Shown in pieces: positions 7,046-16,362 of a DNA stretch of 64,000 nt. Each line of letters begins with the position of its first letter. The stretch's first letter is position 1. The DNA is taken from NCBI GenBank assembly GCA_037481875.1, contig JBBFKY010000001.1, forward strand, positions 310,001 to 374,000. Direction: 5' to 3'. The notes under the pieces were generated by a model, which did not search any database, was not told the DNA's origin, and saw nothing but the letters and a program-made list of their open reading frames with translations. Position numbers and translations under genes: made by a program. The DNA is from Desulfosoma sp. (GTDB lineage: Bacteria > Desulfobacterota > Syntrophobacteria > Syntrophobacterales > DSM-9756).

Positions 7046-9697
7046 GTGGCGAGCCGTTTCACAAGAAATCTCCAAAGATGGACTCAGAAGGCTCTTGCCG
7101 GTTTAGGACTCTCCTTATCGAAAGATCCCTTGCCCGAGGAAAGTCTGGAAGATCTCCGATTGGCTTTTCAGCGCAGATATCATCACTTTAAGCTACTTCT
7201 GAACGCCAACAATCGCGCTTTGGAAATCATGACCGAAATGGAAGAGATGCTTCAAGGCACTCGCCCTTTCGGCATGACCTTCGTTCGGTCTCGATGCACC
7301 CAAGTTTCCACCAATGTTTTTCAAATCATTCAGCATTTGGACGCTTTGGCTCCAGAAAAATACAAGCAGCTCTACGACGCCTTTCGAACCATTCAGAAAC
7401 AGATCAACACCTACATTTACACCCCCGGTTCATCCGGTTCTGGACCTTTAGTGTTGTCCATGGAGGAGGTGAGCAAGGAAACCGGGGACTGGGTGGGATC
7501 CAAGATGGCAAACCTTGGAGAGATCAAACGTCAACTCGGGCTGACTACGCCCGAAGGATTTGCCATCACCACATTCGGGACGGCGCGTTTTTTTCAAGAA
7601 AACCAGCTTCAGGAAGAAATCGACCGGCGTCTTCAGGCGGTGCAGGCGGATCGCTTGGATGAGCTCTTTGCTTTAAGCGCTCAGATTCAAAATCTGGTCA
7701 TTGCAGCACCTGTGCCCGAGGAATTACGGGAGGCCGTTGCTGCGCAGGTGTCCCATCTGAAGGCAAAGCTGGGAGGAAGGCTTCGTTTTGCGGTTAGAAG
7801 CAGCTCCCTGGCGGAAGACCTTCCGGGAATGTCCTTTGCCGGACAATTTCGTTCCGAATTAAACGTGGGCGAAGAAAACATTCTGCAGGCTTTCAAGGAA
7901 GTGGTGGCGAGCAAATACGGGGTTGCCGCCATGACCTATCGGCTCCGTCGAGGTTTGAGGGACGAAGATGTGTCCATGGCCGTGGGTTGCCTTGTGATGG
8001 TGGACGCCGCGGCCAGCGGGGTCCTGTACACTCGAAATCCATTGAATATTCGAGAAGATGTCCTGGTCATCAACGGCGTGTGGGGACTCCCAAAGTCCGT
8101 GGTGGACGGCAGTGTGAGCCCTGACGTCTGGGTCGTGTCCCGCAAGGAACCTCATGGAGTGCTTGAAAGACATGTGGGGGAGAAAACGGTCAAATACGTC
8201 TGCTACCCGGATGAAGGCGTTTGTCGGCTGGAAACGGCAGGGGACGAGAGCCGGCAGCCGTGCTTAACCGATGCGCAGGTGGCGGCTTTGGCTCGGGTTG
8301 CCTTGCGTATCGAGGCCCACTACGGAGCTCCACAGGATGTGGAATGGGCTGTGGATGCTTCCGGGCATGTGGTGATCCTGCAGACGAGACCGTTTTCAGC
8401 GCATCAGGCGACGGAGACCAGCGGGTTGCAGGCCATCGACGCTGGCCGAGATGGACTTAATGTCTTGGCACAAGGCGGTGTGACGGCTTCTTCTGGAATC
8501 GCCTCGGGCCCGGTGCACGTGGTGCGTCGTGATGCAGACGCGCTTCAATGTCCACAGGGAGCCGTCCTGGTGGTGGCGCAGGCGCTGCCCCGATGGGCGC
8601 CGCTTTTGGGGCGTGTGGCGGCGGTGCTGAGTGAACAGGGAAGTGTCGCCGGGCACTTGGCCAATGTGGCCAGAGAATTTCGTGTGCCTGCCGTCTTCGG
8701 CCTTTCCGGTATTATGGAATCACTGGCTTCGGGTCAAGTGGTCACGGTGGATGCGGATCAAAGACGTGTGTATGAAGGGGATGTGCCTATCGAGGTATCG
8801 GAAACCGCCTCTCAGCCGGCTCTCATGAAAGGCACACCCGTCTACGAGGTCTTGGAAGGCGTGATCCGCTGGATCATCCCCCTTAACCTGCTGGATCCGG
8901 ATTCTCCCTCTTTTTCCCCAAAGCAGTGCACCACCTTTCATGACATCACCCGGTTCTGCCATGAAAAGGCCGTAGAGGAGATGTTTCGGTTCGGTTCGGA
9001 GCATCGTTTTCCTCAGAAATCGGCCAAGCAGCTCATGTGCCGTGTTCCCATGCAGTTCTGGATCATCAATTTGGATGATGGGTTCACAGAGGATGTTGAA
9101 GGGCCTTATGTGACATTGGATCAGATCGTGTCCCTACCGATGCTTGCCCTATGGCATGGGATGACGGCCGTTCCATGGGAAGGGCCGCCCCCTGTGGACA
9201 CCAAGGGGTTCATGTCTATTCTCATGGAAGCCACCACCAACCCGGGTCTGGATCCTTCTGTGGCTTCCCCTTACTCGGTGCGAAATTATTTCATGATTTC
9301 CAGAAACTTCTGTAGTCTTCAATCACGTTTCGGGTTTCACTTTTCCACGTTGGAAGCTCTGGTGGACGAACGCACATCGCAAAACTACGTGAGCTTTCAA
9401 TTCAAGGGTGGAGCCGCCGACCGCACGCGACGGGTGCTCAGGGCTCGGTTTGTTGCGGATTTGCTGGAGTCCTTTGATTTTAGGTGCGAAGTCAGGGAGG
9501 ATGCCGCCTTCGCACGGTTGGAAGGGCGTCCGCAAGACGTTATGTTGGATCGACTACGGACTTTGGGTTATCTCATTATTCACACGCGCCAATTAGACAT
9601 GGTCATGCATAATGCGGATTCCGTGCATCGGTACCGGACCAAGATGCTTCAAGAGATTGAAAGTGTTCGAAAGGCACAAGGCTTGACCTGTGCGTAG
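7046..9697 (+). CDS. PEP synthase/pyruvate phosphate dikinase-like protein with novel C-terminus
   Basis: This is an 883-residue multidomain protein. Residues 1-140 are a helical region of unknown type. About 145-470 is a PPDK-type ATP-grasp nucleotide-binding domain (AVRSSSLAEDLPGMSFAGQF; DVEWAVDASGHVVILQTRP). About 475-600 is the swivelling phosphohistidine domain, with the catalytic histidine retained as His537 in GSVAGHLANVAREF. The PEP/pyruvate-binding TIM barrel of true PpsA or PPDK is missing. Residues 600-883 form a domain I do not recognise. The start is GTG, 5 bases after AAGGAGG. It can plausibly transfer phosphate from ATP to His537, but the acceptor is unknown. Rifampin phosphotransferase uses the same two catalytic domains, but in a different arrangement. 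Confidence 0.82.
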   Translation: MASRFTRNLQRWTQKALAGLGLSLSKDPLPEESLEDLRLAFQRRYHHFKLLLNANNRALEIMTEMEEMLQGTRPFGMTFVRSRCTQVSTNVFQIIQHLDALAPEKYKQLYDAFRTIQKQINTYIYTPGSSGSGPLVLSMEEVSKETGDWVGSKMANLGEIKRQLGLTTPEGFAITTFGTARFFQENQLQEEIDRRLQAVQADRLDELFALSAQIQNLVIAAPVPEELREAVAAQVSHLKAKLGGRLRFAVRSSSLAEDLPGMSFAGQFRSELNVGEENILQAFKEVVASKYGVAAMTYRLRRGLRDEDVSMAVGCLVMVDAAASGVLYTRNPLNIREDVLVINGVWGLPKSVVDGSVSPDVWVVSRKEPHGVLERHVGEKTVKYVCYPDEGVCRLETAGDESRQPCLTDAQVAALARVALRIEAHYGAPQDVEWAVDASGHVVILQTRPFSAHQATETSGLQAIDAGRDGLNVLAQGGVTASSGIASGPVHVVRRDADALQCPQGAVLVVAQALPRWAPLLGRVAAVLSEQGSVAGHLANVAREFRVPAVFGLSGIMESLASGQVVTVDADQRRVYEGDVPIEVSETASQPALMKGTPVYEVLEGVIRWIIPLNLLDPDSPSFSPKQCTTFHDITRFCHEKAVEEMFRFGSEHRFPQKSAKQLMCRVPMQFWIINLDDGFTEDVEGPYVTLDQIVSLPMLALWHGMTAVPWEGPPPVDTKGFMSILMEATTNPGLDPSVASPYSVRNYFMISRNFCSLQSRFGFHFSTLEALVDERTSQNYVSFQFKGGAADRTRRVLRARFVADLLESFDFRCEVREDAAFARLEGRPQDVMLDRLRTLGYLIIHTRQLDMVMHNADSVHRYRTKMLQEIESVRKAQGLTCA

Positions 9698-9707
9698 GAG
9701 TTTATCC

Positions 9708-11042
9708 ATGGGTCCCATATCATTTCAAACTGATTTGACGACGGTGTCTTTCAGTCGTCGAAAACTCATGCACCGAAACCGAGCCCTATCCGTGCTTTTG
9801 GGCTTAAGCGAAGTGCTATCCCAATCCAAAGGCCTCAACGAACTCCTGACCCAAGCGTTGGACTACGTTCTGGAACACACAGCTTTTGATGCCGGCCGTG
9901 TCTACCTCATGGAACCGGATCGACAAAGCCTTCGACTGGCTGCCTTTCGAGGCATGGATGTCCAGGGGCTGGAGCGGGTGAACTTGGAGGAAGGGTTTAC
10001 GGGTCGAGCGGCCAAATCTTGTGCTTTTATCGCCCAGTCTGTAGATGCCTTAGGAGATGCCAAAAGGGCCGAGCTTTTGCTTTCTAAAGGGATTCACACG
10101 GTGGTCTGTGTTCCCTTTGTTGTTTTGGATCGCGTGGAAGGGGTCATGAACCTAGCGGCCAAGAGCCCCATGCAGTTGCATCAAGACGAGGTGGATCTTT
10201 TGATGATGATCGGGCATCTCATCGGGGTTGCGGCCATTCATGCGGAAACGGAAGAGATTTTACGGGAAATCGTTGAAGAACTTCAGCAGCGAAACGAGAC
10301 GATTCAGCTTTTTGTTTCCACCGTCGGCCATGATCTGAAAGGGCCCGCTGTGGCTGCCTACGGATTTGCCAAAAGACTCCATGAACGCTACGCGAAGCTG
10401 CTGGATGAGCGTGGAATGCTCTATTGTGAGCAGATACTTAAAGCCACCAGACAGATTGCATGCATGGTGGATGAACTCAATAATTTCTTGCGCACTCGAG
10501 AAATGGCCGTTCGTCTGCAGCCCTTGCCCGTGGCTTCCCTTTGGGACAGCCTGCGGCAGGAATTTGCCTCGGAGCTTGCCAAGAAATCTGTGCACTGGTC
10601 GGAACATTCTCGGGTTACTGAAGTGACGGCGGATGAGGTCCTGGTGCTTCGCGCTTTAAGAAACCTTGTCCAGAACGCCCTCAGCCATGCAGGGCCCGGA
10701 TTGCGAAGTCTTCAGGTGGGCTGTGAGGAGAGAGAAGGGTTCTATGTCTTTTGGGTGGCGGACGACGGGGAGGGCATTCCTTTTGAACACCAAAGGAAGC
10801 TGTTTGAACCCTTTGCCAGGCTCAAGCCTTCAAAGGGTGTGGAGGGTTCAGGGCTTGGCCTGGCCATTGTGCGGGAAGTGGCGCACCGGCATGGCGGAGA
10901 AGCCTGGGTGCGATCCGAGCCTGGAAAAGGGGCCGTTTTTTTCTTTAGTCTTGCCAAGGTAGCTGAGATGGCTTGCGGATGCGTGCCACCGCACAATCAT
11001 GCGGCGGAAGCTCCGCGACACGACACGAAAGACATCTCATGA
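9708..11042 (+). CDS. GAF-domain sensor histidine kinase
   Basis: This is a soluble kinase of 444 residues. A GAF domain occupies about residues 35-180 (FDAGRVYLMEPDRQSLRLAA; GVMNLAAKSP). The HisKA region has its phosphoacceptor His in FVSTVGHDLKGP, and the ATPase domain has LVQNALSHAGPG, VADDGEGIP and GSGLGLAIVREVA. No transmembrane segment is present, so it senses a cytoplasmic signal. ATG 9708 is preferred over GTG 9690 because TAGGAG lies seven bases upstream. It follows the dikinase-like gene by 10 bases and is probably co-transcribed with it. A receiver partner is not adjacent; the receivers at 3.5-4.8 kb are candidates. Confidence 0.88.
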   Translation: MGPISFQTDLTTVSFSRRKLMHRNRALSVLLGLSEVLSQSKGLNELLTQALDYVLEHTAFDAGRVYLMEPDRQSLRLAAFRGMDVQGLERVNLEEGFTGRAAKSCAFIAQSVDALGDAKRAELLLSKGIHTVVCVPFVVLDRVEGVMNLAAKSPMQLHQDEVDLLMMIGHLIGVAAIHAETEEILREIVEELQQRNETIQLFVSTVGHDLKGPAVAAYGFAKRLHERYAKLLDERGMLYCEQILKATRQIACMVDELNNFLRTREMAVRLQPLPVASLWDSLRQEFASELAKKSVHWSEHSRVTEVTADEVLVLRALRNLVQNALSHAGPGLRSLQVGCEEREGFYVFWVADDGEGIPFEHQRKLFEPFARLKPSKGVEGSGLGLAIVREVAHRHGGEAWVRSEPGKGAVFFFSLAKVAEMACGCVPPHNHAAEAPRHDTKDIS

Positions 11043-11051
11043 ACCCTGTGG

Positions 11052-11073
11052 GGGCGGCCCGATATGTGCGCCC
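11052..11073 (+). repeat. REP-like palindrome, family A, diverged
   Basis: The core reads GGCGGCCCGATATGTGCGCC, with four changes from the consensus. The inverted-repeat structure is partly preserved. It lies shortly after the stop of the GAF kinase. Confidence 0.6.
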
Positions 11074-11157
11074 TACGATGCGGTGGGCCATTGTTCATGT
11101 TAAACCCCTATGGGGGTTGTGATGAGCTCTTTGTGTGGGGTACAAGGAGCACGTTAT

Positions 11158-11182
11158 AGGGGCGGCCCGATATGTCCGTTCC
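11158..11182 (+). repeat. REP-like palindrome, family A, diverged
   Basis: The core reads GGCGGCCCGATATGTCCGTT. The left arm and loop match the copy at 11052, while the right arm is decayed. It lies 106 bases after the previous copy in the same orientation. Confidence 0.55.
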
Positions 11183-11489
11183 AAAGCCCCCAGTTTGGGG
11201 ACGGATCGAGGGTCTCGCCCATCGGTGTACCCCTGCATGGGCCCCAGAATTTGGTCACAATCATGCCTGTTGAGGGCAGGTTGGGATATTCGTCCAGAGT
11301 GAGCCGCTGCCATGGAAATTCCCGATCCTCGCCTCAATGTAGTCTTACAGCGGCCATGCTCGAAGCCACGGCAAAGGGGTCCAAGGCGCCGATTTTCATT
11401 TCAAGACTCTAAAGCAAGCAAACGGCAGTGAACGGATAACGAATCATTCATCCGGTATCGCAACATCGACCACAAACGGGAGTGTCTCC

Positions 11490-14213
11490 ATGGGACTGTT
11501 CAATCTCGACCGAATGTTCAATCCGAAGTCCATCGCTGTCATCGGTGCCAGTGAAAGGCCGGAAAGCGTAGGGGCTGCCGTCATGAGAAACCTCGTGGAA
11601 GGCGGTTTTCCAGGCCCCATTTATCCCATCAACCCTCGACATTCCGCCGTTTGGGGACTGAAAGCCTATGCGCGTGTGGAAGAATCCCCAGCTCCTGTGG
11701 ACCTGGTCGTGGTGGCCACGCCCATTGAGACCGTTCCAGGAATTATTAGGAGCTGCGGCGCCAAAGGTGTTGCCGGTGCGGTGATTCTTTCGGCGGGTGG
11801 CCGGGAGGTGGGGGAAAAGGGGCGACGGTTGGAGGAGGAGATTGCACGCGAGGCCGCCGCGAACAAGGTTCGCCTCATCGGTCCCAACTGTCTTGGGTTT
11901 ATTTGCCCCGGAGCGAAACTCAACGCCAGCTTTGCCGCCCATATGCCCAAACCCGGCCGGTTGGCCTTTATCTCTCAAAGCGGCGCTCTGTGCACGGCCA
12001 TTTTGGATCTTTCCCTGCAAGAAGGTATCGGCTTCAGCCATTTTGTCAGTATCGGCTCCATGGTGGATGTGGATTTTGCCGACCTCATCGATTACTTGGG
12101 CAACGAATTTCGTGTGACCAGCATTCTTCTTTATGTGGAAAGCATTGCCAATCTGCGGAAGTTCATGAGCGCCGCACGGGCGGTTTCCCGCGTCAAGCCC
12201 ATTGTCGTGCTGAAATCGGGAAAAAGCCCAGCCGGAGCTCGGGCCGCCTCCTCCCATACCGGAGCCATGGCCGGAGAAGATGCCTTGTATGATGCGGCTT
12301 TTCGTCGAGCGGGTGTGCTTCGAGTGAACTCCATCGGCGAACTCTTCGATTGTGCCGAACTCCTGGCGAAACAACCTCGACCTGAAGGGCCTCGGTTGGC
12401 CGTCATCACCAATGCCGGCGGTCCCGGCGTTATGGCGGCGGATGCTCTGTCGGAATACGGCCTGGAGCCGGCACCTTTGAGCGATGAGACCTTGGCGGCT
12501 TTGAATGCCGTGCTGCCGCCGTTTTGGAGTCGCAATAACCCCGTGGACATTCTCGGGGACGCCTCTCCGGAAAGATATGCCAAAACCCTTCAGATCTGCG
12601 TGGAATCCAGGGATATCGATGGGGTTCTTGTGATTCTTACACCCCAGGCTATGACGGATCCCACAGGAGTAGCCCGTCAGGTGGCCGCTATGGCTTCCAA
12701 ACGGTCATGTCCCATCCTTGCTTCATGGATGGGAGGTGTTCATGTGGAGGAAGGACGCCGGATTCTCAATCAAGCCGGCATTCCTACGTACGCGACTCCG
12801 GAACAGGCCATCGGCGCTTTCATGGAGTTGTACCAGTATGCCGTGAATCAAAAGATGCTCAAAGAAATTCCCAAGAGGTTTCGGGAAGATCTCACCTTTG
12901 ATGAGGAAAGAGCCAAAAGAATTCTCCAAAAAGGTCTTACCAGATCTCACGGCGTCCTCACCGAAGTGGAATCCAAGGATCTCCTGGAAGCCTACGGCAT
13001 TCCCACAACGGTCACCCGCCTTGCTGAAAACGAAGATCAAGCGGCGCTTCTAGCCCGTGACATGGGATTTCCTGTGGTGCTCAAGATCTGTTCGCCGGAC
13101 ATTCTGCACAAAACGGAAGCAGGAGGCATTCATCTGGATCTGCAAAACGAGGAGCAAGTGCGTACCGCCTACCGAAGCATTTTGGAAAAAGCCAGGGCCT
13201 ATAAGCCGGACGCAGACATTCATGGGGTATCGGTGCAACCCATGGTGCGCAGCGTCCAGGGATCGACGGGCGTCGAACTTATCTTAGGGGCCAAAAAAGA
13301 TAATCACTTCGGTCCCGTGATCCTTTTCGGCATGGGCGGTATCTTGGCTGAATTGCTCAAAGACCGTTCCTTGGGGCTTCCTCCGCTGAATCGAGCTTTG
13401 GCTCATCGGCTCATGGAAGACACCAAAGTTTACAAGGTGCTTCGAGGGTACCGGAATCTGCCCCCGGCCAACATGGCGGCTTTGGAGGAGCTCCTCATTC
13501 GGCTCAGTCAGTTGGTGACGGATTTTCCCGAAATTGTCGAGCTGGATATGAACCCCGTCATTTTGCAGCAAGGAAGGCCTTGGGCGGTGGATGCTCGAGT
13601 TATCGTGCAGCCCAGCTCGGTGGCGTCTCCCATGCATCTTATCATCAGCCCGTACCCGGCGCGTTATGAAAAACATGCCGTCACTTCGGCAGGTCTGCCC
13701 GTTTTTATTCGGCCCATCAAGCCAGAAGATGCGCCGCTTCTGGTGGATCTCTTTCATGTTCTTTCTCCCACAAGTATTTACTTTCGCTTCTTCAGCCCCC
13801 TCAAAGAACTCACCGAAGACATGCTGGCTCGATTTACCCAAATCGATTACGATCGTGAAATTGCGTTGGTAGCCGTGGAATCTCCTGGAACGGATCAGGA
13901 AAAACTGCTTGGTGTGGCTCGAGTCATCAGTGATCCCGACGGCAAAAAAGCCGAATTTGCCGTGTTGGTGGGGGATCCTTGGCAAGGGAAAGGCATCGGG
14001 GCCTTACTTTTGGAAAATTGCCTGCATATCGCCAAGGAACGGGGGATCGAAACCGTATGGGGCACCGTGCTCAGAGAAAATACGCAGATGCTGGCTTTGG
14101 GCCGAAAACTGGGGTTTGCGATCTGTCGTGTTCCTGAAAGCACCGATTGTGAATTGACCATCGATTTGCGCGCTGTCACTTTTGATGAAAACGGGCGAAT
14201 TCAGCCCTTTTAG
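11490..14213 (+). CDS. Acyl-CoA ligase (NDP-forming)/GNAT acetyltransferase fusion, Pat type
   Basis: This 907-residue protein has the architecture of protein lysine acetyltransferase Pat/PatZ. A CoA-binding Rossmann domain starts near residue 10 (FNPKSIAVIGASERPESVG). Succinyl-CoA-ligase-like domains follow, carrying the phospho-histidine loop ASSHTGAMAGED. An ATP-grasp domain covers about 480-700 (VLKICSPDILHKTEAGGIHL). A C-terminal GNAT domain starts at about residue 735 (acetyl-CoA loop DPWQGKGIGALLLE). In many Pat enzymes the ligase half is only regulatory; here the His loop and ATP-grasp motifs look intact, so real acetyl-CoA synthetase activity is possible. The ATG follows GGGAGTGTCTCC. 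No acetyl-CoA synthetase target gene is adjacent, and the preceding kinase locus may share regulation. Confidence 0.88.
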   Translation: MGLFNLDRMFNPKSIAVIGASERPESVGAAVMRNLVEGGFPGPIYPINPRHSAVWGLKAYARVEESPAPVDLVVVATPIETVPGIIRSCGAKGVAGAVILSAGGREVGEKGRRLEEEIAREAAANKVRLIGPNCLGFICPGAKLNASFAAHMPKPGRLAFISQSGALCTAILDLSLQEGIGFSHFVSIGSMVDVDFADLIDYLGNEFRVTSILLYVESIANLRKFMSAARAVSRVKPIVVLKSGKSPAGARAASSHTGAMAGEDALYDAAFRRAGVLRVNSIGELFDCAELLAKQPRPEGPRLAVITNAGGPGVMAADALSEYGLEPAPLSDETLAALNAVLPPFWSRNNPVDILGDASPERYAKTLQICVESRDIDGVLVILTPQAMTDPTGVARQVAAMASKRSCPILASWMGGVHVEEGRRILNQAGIPTYATPEQAIGAFMELYQYAVNQKMLKEIPKRFREDLTFDEERAKRILQKGLTRSHGVLTEVESKDLLEAYGIPTTVTRLAENEDQAALLARDMGFPVVLKICSPDILHKTEAGGIHLDLQNEEQVRTAYRSILEKARAYKPDADIHGVSVQPMVRSVQGSTGVELILGAKKDNHFGPVILFGMGGILAELLKDRSLGLPPLNRALAHRLMEDTKVYKVLRGYRNLPPANMAALEELLIRLSQLVTDFPEIVELDMNPVILQQGRPWAVDARVIVQPSSVASPMHLIISPYPARYEKHAVTSAGLPVFIRPIKPEDAPLLVDLFHVLSPTSIYFRFFSPLKELTEDMLARFTQIDYDREIALVAVESPGTDQEKLLGVARVISDPDGKKAEFAVLVGDPWQGKGIGALLLENCLHIAKERGIETVWGTVLRENTQMLALGRKLGFAICRVPESTDCELTIDLRAVTFDENGRIQPF

Positions 14214-14753
14214 GAGCTTGTCCGACAACTTGAAATGAGCCATTCGAGCCCAAGACACAGGGGCAAGGCGCGGCGTGCCCCTACACCCGAAAATCGCTGT
14301 TGTCCTGGAAGCGCCGGCGTCTCACCAGGACACATGGCGGCCTGGAGTTCCGCCGCCCTGAAGAAAAGGTCCAATTGCAGGCTTGTAGGGGTGAGGCGCC
14401 ACCTCGCCGCTCCCTTCCCATGCTATTAAAGGCTTTTGTATTGTGAGTTCTCGGCCAGGCTCCTGAAAGGAGACTGTTCGAGAACGGGTTTTTCCTTGGA
14501 AGCGCCGGCGTTTCGTCCGCACACATGGCAGAGCAAAGGTTCTCGTTTCCAGGGAAAAGCCTCCCGTTTCAGGCTTGTAGGGGCGAAGCGCCACCTCGCC
14601 GCTCCCTTCCGATGCCGTTCAAGACTCTAATATTGTGAGTTCTCGCCCAGGCTCCTGGAAGGGGTTGTGAAAACTTTCAAGTTTTGGTTGAGGCGTGCCG
14701 ATATTCTTCGATGAAACCCTGAGACCTCGAAACACTTGCTGGATGCCCTAAAG
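14214..14753. other. Non-coding region holding a tandem 192-bp repeat
   Basis: About 540 bases lie between the Pat-like gene and the DHH protein gene. Most of it is two diverged copies of a 192-bp unit. No frame shows protein-like composition, and the short open frames run through the repeats. Confidence 0.7.
14268..14652 (+). repeat. Tandem 192-bp repeat, two copies (family C)
   Basis: Matching landmarks recur 192 bases apart: GCGCCGGCGT, AGGCTTGTAGGGG (about 14379 and 14571), CGCCACCTCGCCGCTCCCTT, TATTGTGAGTTCTCG and CCAGGCTCCTG (14456 and 14648). The copies differ by scattered substitutions. The AGGCTTGTAGGGG-to-TTCAAG part of the unit recurs in diverged form near 29150-29200 and 39110-39160, so it belongs to a dispersed family. 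Confidence 0.8.
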
Positions 14754-16046
14754 ATGGAGATCATCACGACGCACAAGAACGTGGATTTCGATGCGCTGGC
14801 CTCCGTGGTGGCCGCCAAAATTCTGTATCCCGAAGCCCATATCGTTCTTCCTCGAAGCATCAACGCCAATGTAAAGGCTTTTCTTTCCATTCATAAGGAT
14901 CTCTTTCCTTTCATGAGTCCTTTGGGGGTGCCTCATGAGCGGGTGTCCCGCCTCATTGTGGTGGACGCCAACCGCTGGGAACGTTTGGATAGTATGGAGC
15001 CGCTCATGGATCGCTCGGATCTCGAAGTGCACCTTTGGGACCACCATCCCGATATCGGGGATATTCTGCCTGCTTACGGCAAGCAGAACCTAGTGGGATC
15101 CGCTGCCACCTTGTTGGTGCAAGAACTGGAGCGGCGTCGTGCAGCCCTTGACCCCATTCAGGCGACCCTCTTTTTGGCAGGCATTTACGAAGATACCGGT
15201 CATCTCAGCTTTCCGTGCACCAAGGCCGACGACGCACGAGCGGCCGCTTTTCTTCTGGAAGTGCAGGCGGACCTCAACGTGATTCAAACAGCTCTAAGAC
15301 CTGGGTATGGCCCTCAGCATAAGGAAATTCTGAGCCATCTTTTGGAAACCGCCCAGCGCATCAGCATGAACGGGCATGTGGTGTGTTTCGCCAAGGCTGA
15401 GCTGAACGGCCATGTTTCCGGCCTGGGGTCCGTGGTGACCATGCTTCGGGATGTTTTGAGCGCTGATGCCGCTTTTGGCATCTTCTGGGATGGACGACGT
15501 AAACAAAGCATTGTCATTGCCAGAAGCGGACCCGACAGTCTGGACGTGTCCGTGTTGATGAAACCCCTGGGCGGAGGAGGTCGGCCGGAAGCGGCCTCCG
15601 CTTTGGTCAAAGGCACACGTCCAGAAGGCATCGAAAATTGGCTACGGGAACTCATGGCTCAAAATGGGCATGCCTCCATTCCTATCTTTGACCTGATGTC
15701 CTTTCCGGTCTTTACCGTCGGCCCTGACGAAACGGTGGAATCGGTTCACGCGCAACTTAAGGAACGAGGACACACAGGAGCTCCGGTTACAGATGGTGAA
15801 CAATTGGTGGGGGTGATTTCTGTGCGCGACCTCATCAAGCTGGAACGCCCGACCCAGCGATCGGCTCCCGTCAAGGCCTTCATGAAAAGAGATGTGATCA
15901 CCATTGACCCGCATGCGACCATTCCTACAGCCTTGAGGCTCATGGTCAAGCATGACATCGGGCGCTTACCGGTGGTGGAAAATGGAAAATTGATTGGGAT
16001 TGTGACACGCTCGGACTTGATGCTCTACTATTACAATTTGATTTAG
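14754..16046 (+). CDS. DHH phosphoesterase with tandem CBS domains
   Basis: This 430-residue protein has a DHH phosphoesterase domain (residues about 1-170; NVDFDAL, VDANRW, WDHHPD, YEDTGH), a DHHA1 substrate domain (about 200-300; GGGGRPEAAS) and two CBS domains (about 315-430; VISVRDLIKL, IVTRSDLMLY). The same arrangement forms the N-terminal half of a long type of CCA-adding enzyme in Desulfobacterota and relatives, but here the nucleotidyltransferase half is absent and the gene ends cleanly. Likely substrates are short oligoribonucleotides, pAp or cyclic dinucleotides, with the CBS pair sensing adenine nucleotides. ATG 14754 is preferred to TTG 14736 because DHH proteins normally begin directly with the first beta strand. 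Confidence 0.85.
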   Translation: MEIITTHKNVDFDALASVVAAKILYPEAHIVLPRSINANVKAFLSIHKDLFPFMSPLGVPHERVSRLIVVDANRWERLDSMEPLMDRSDLEVHLWDHHPDIGDILPAYGKQNLVGSAATLLVQELERRRAALDPIQATLFLAGIYEDTGHLSFPCTKADDARAAAFLLEVQADLNVIQTALRPGYGPQHKEILSHLLETAQRISMNGHVVCFAKAELNGHVSGLGSVVTMLRDVLSADAAFGIFWDGRRKQSIVIARSGPDSLDVSVLMKPLGGGGRPEAASALVKGTRPEGIENWLRELMAQNGHASIPIFDLMSFPVFTVGPDETVESVHAQLKERGHTGAPVTDGEQLVGVISVRDLIKLERPTQRSAPVKAFMKRDVITIDPHATIPTALRLMVKHDIGRLPVVENGKLIGIVTRSDLMLYYYNLI

Positions 16047-16362
16047 GAGGCTGCCCACGTCGCTTCGACGCGCACTGCCGACCTTTTGTGCCCAAAAAGC
16101 TTGATTGATAACCCTACGGAAGCCGAATCGGCTCAAGGCCCGGCACGTCGTGGGCGCTAAATCCGTGGAAACAGAGCTGACAGAGAGGAAAGGCAGCCTC
16201 TTTCCTGAGAGGACGTTTCTCTGGCCCCCAAGTTCTGCGAGCTTACGACCCCGTGCTTACGAAAACCCCGTTTCAGTTTTCTAAGGGCGAGATGCCTCGC
16301 CCGCCTTATGAAATGGCATTGAATGTCACGGTCAGTGTGCATGCTCGGAAAAGTCTCTTGAA
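16047..16362. other. Intergenic region, convergent gene ends
   Basis: About 315 bases lie between the DHH-CBS stop and the nuclease stop on the opposite strand. The only structure noticed is a loose inverted match, GCCCACG near 16055 and CGTGGGC near 16148. No terminator with a T-run is evident. Confidence 0.5.

Larger units (their letters stand above)
11043..11489. other. Intergenic region with two REP-like elements
   Basis: About 450 bases without a supported gene. Two diverged family A palindromes are present, at 11052-11073 (GGGCGGCCCGATATGTGCGCCC without the outer bases) and 11158-11182. Short frames overlap the repeats and show no protein-like composition. Confidence 0.6.

Noticed and set aside
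11448-12374. 308-codon minus-strand frame
   Set aside because: It is antisense to the Pat-like gene, which has clear domain matches and a ribosome site.
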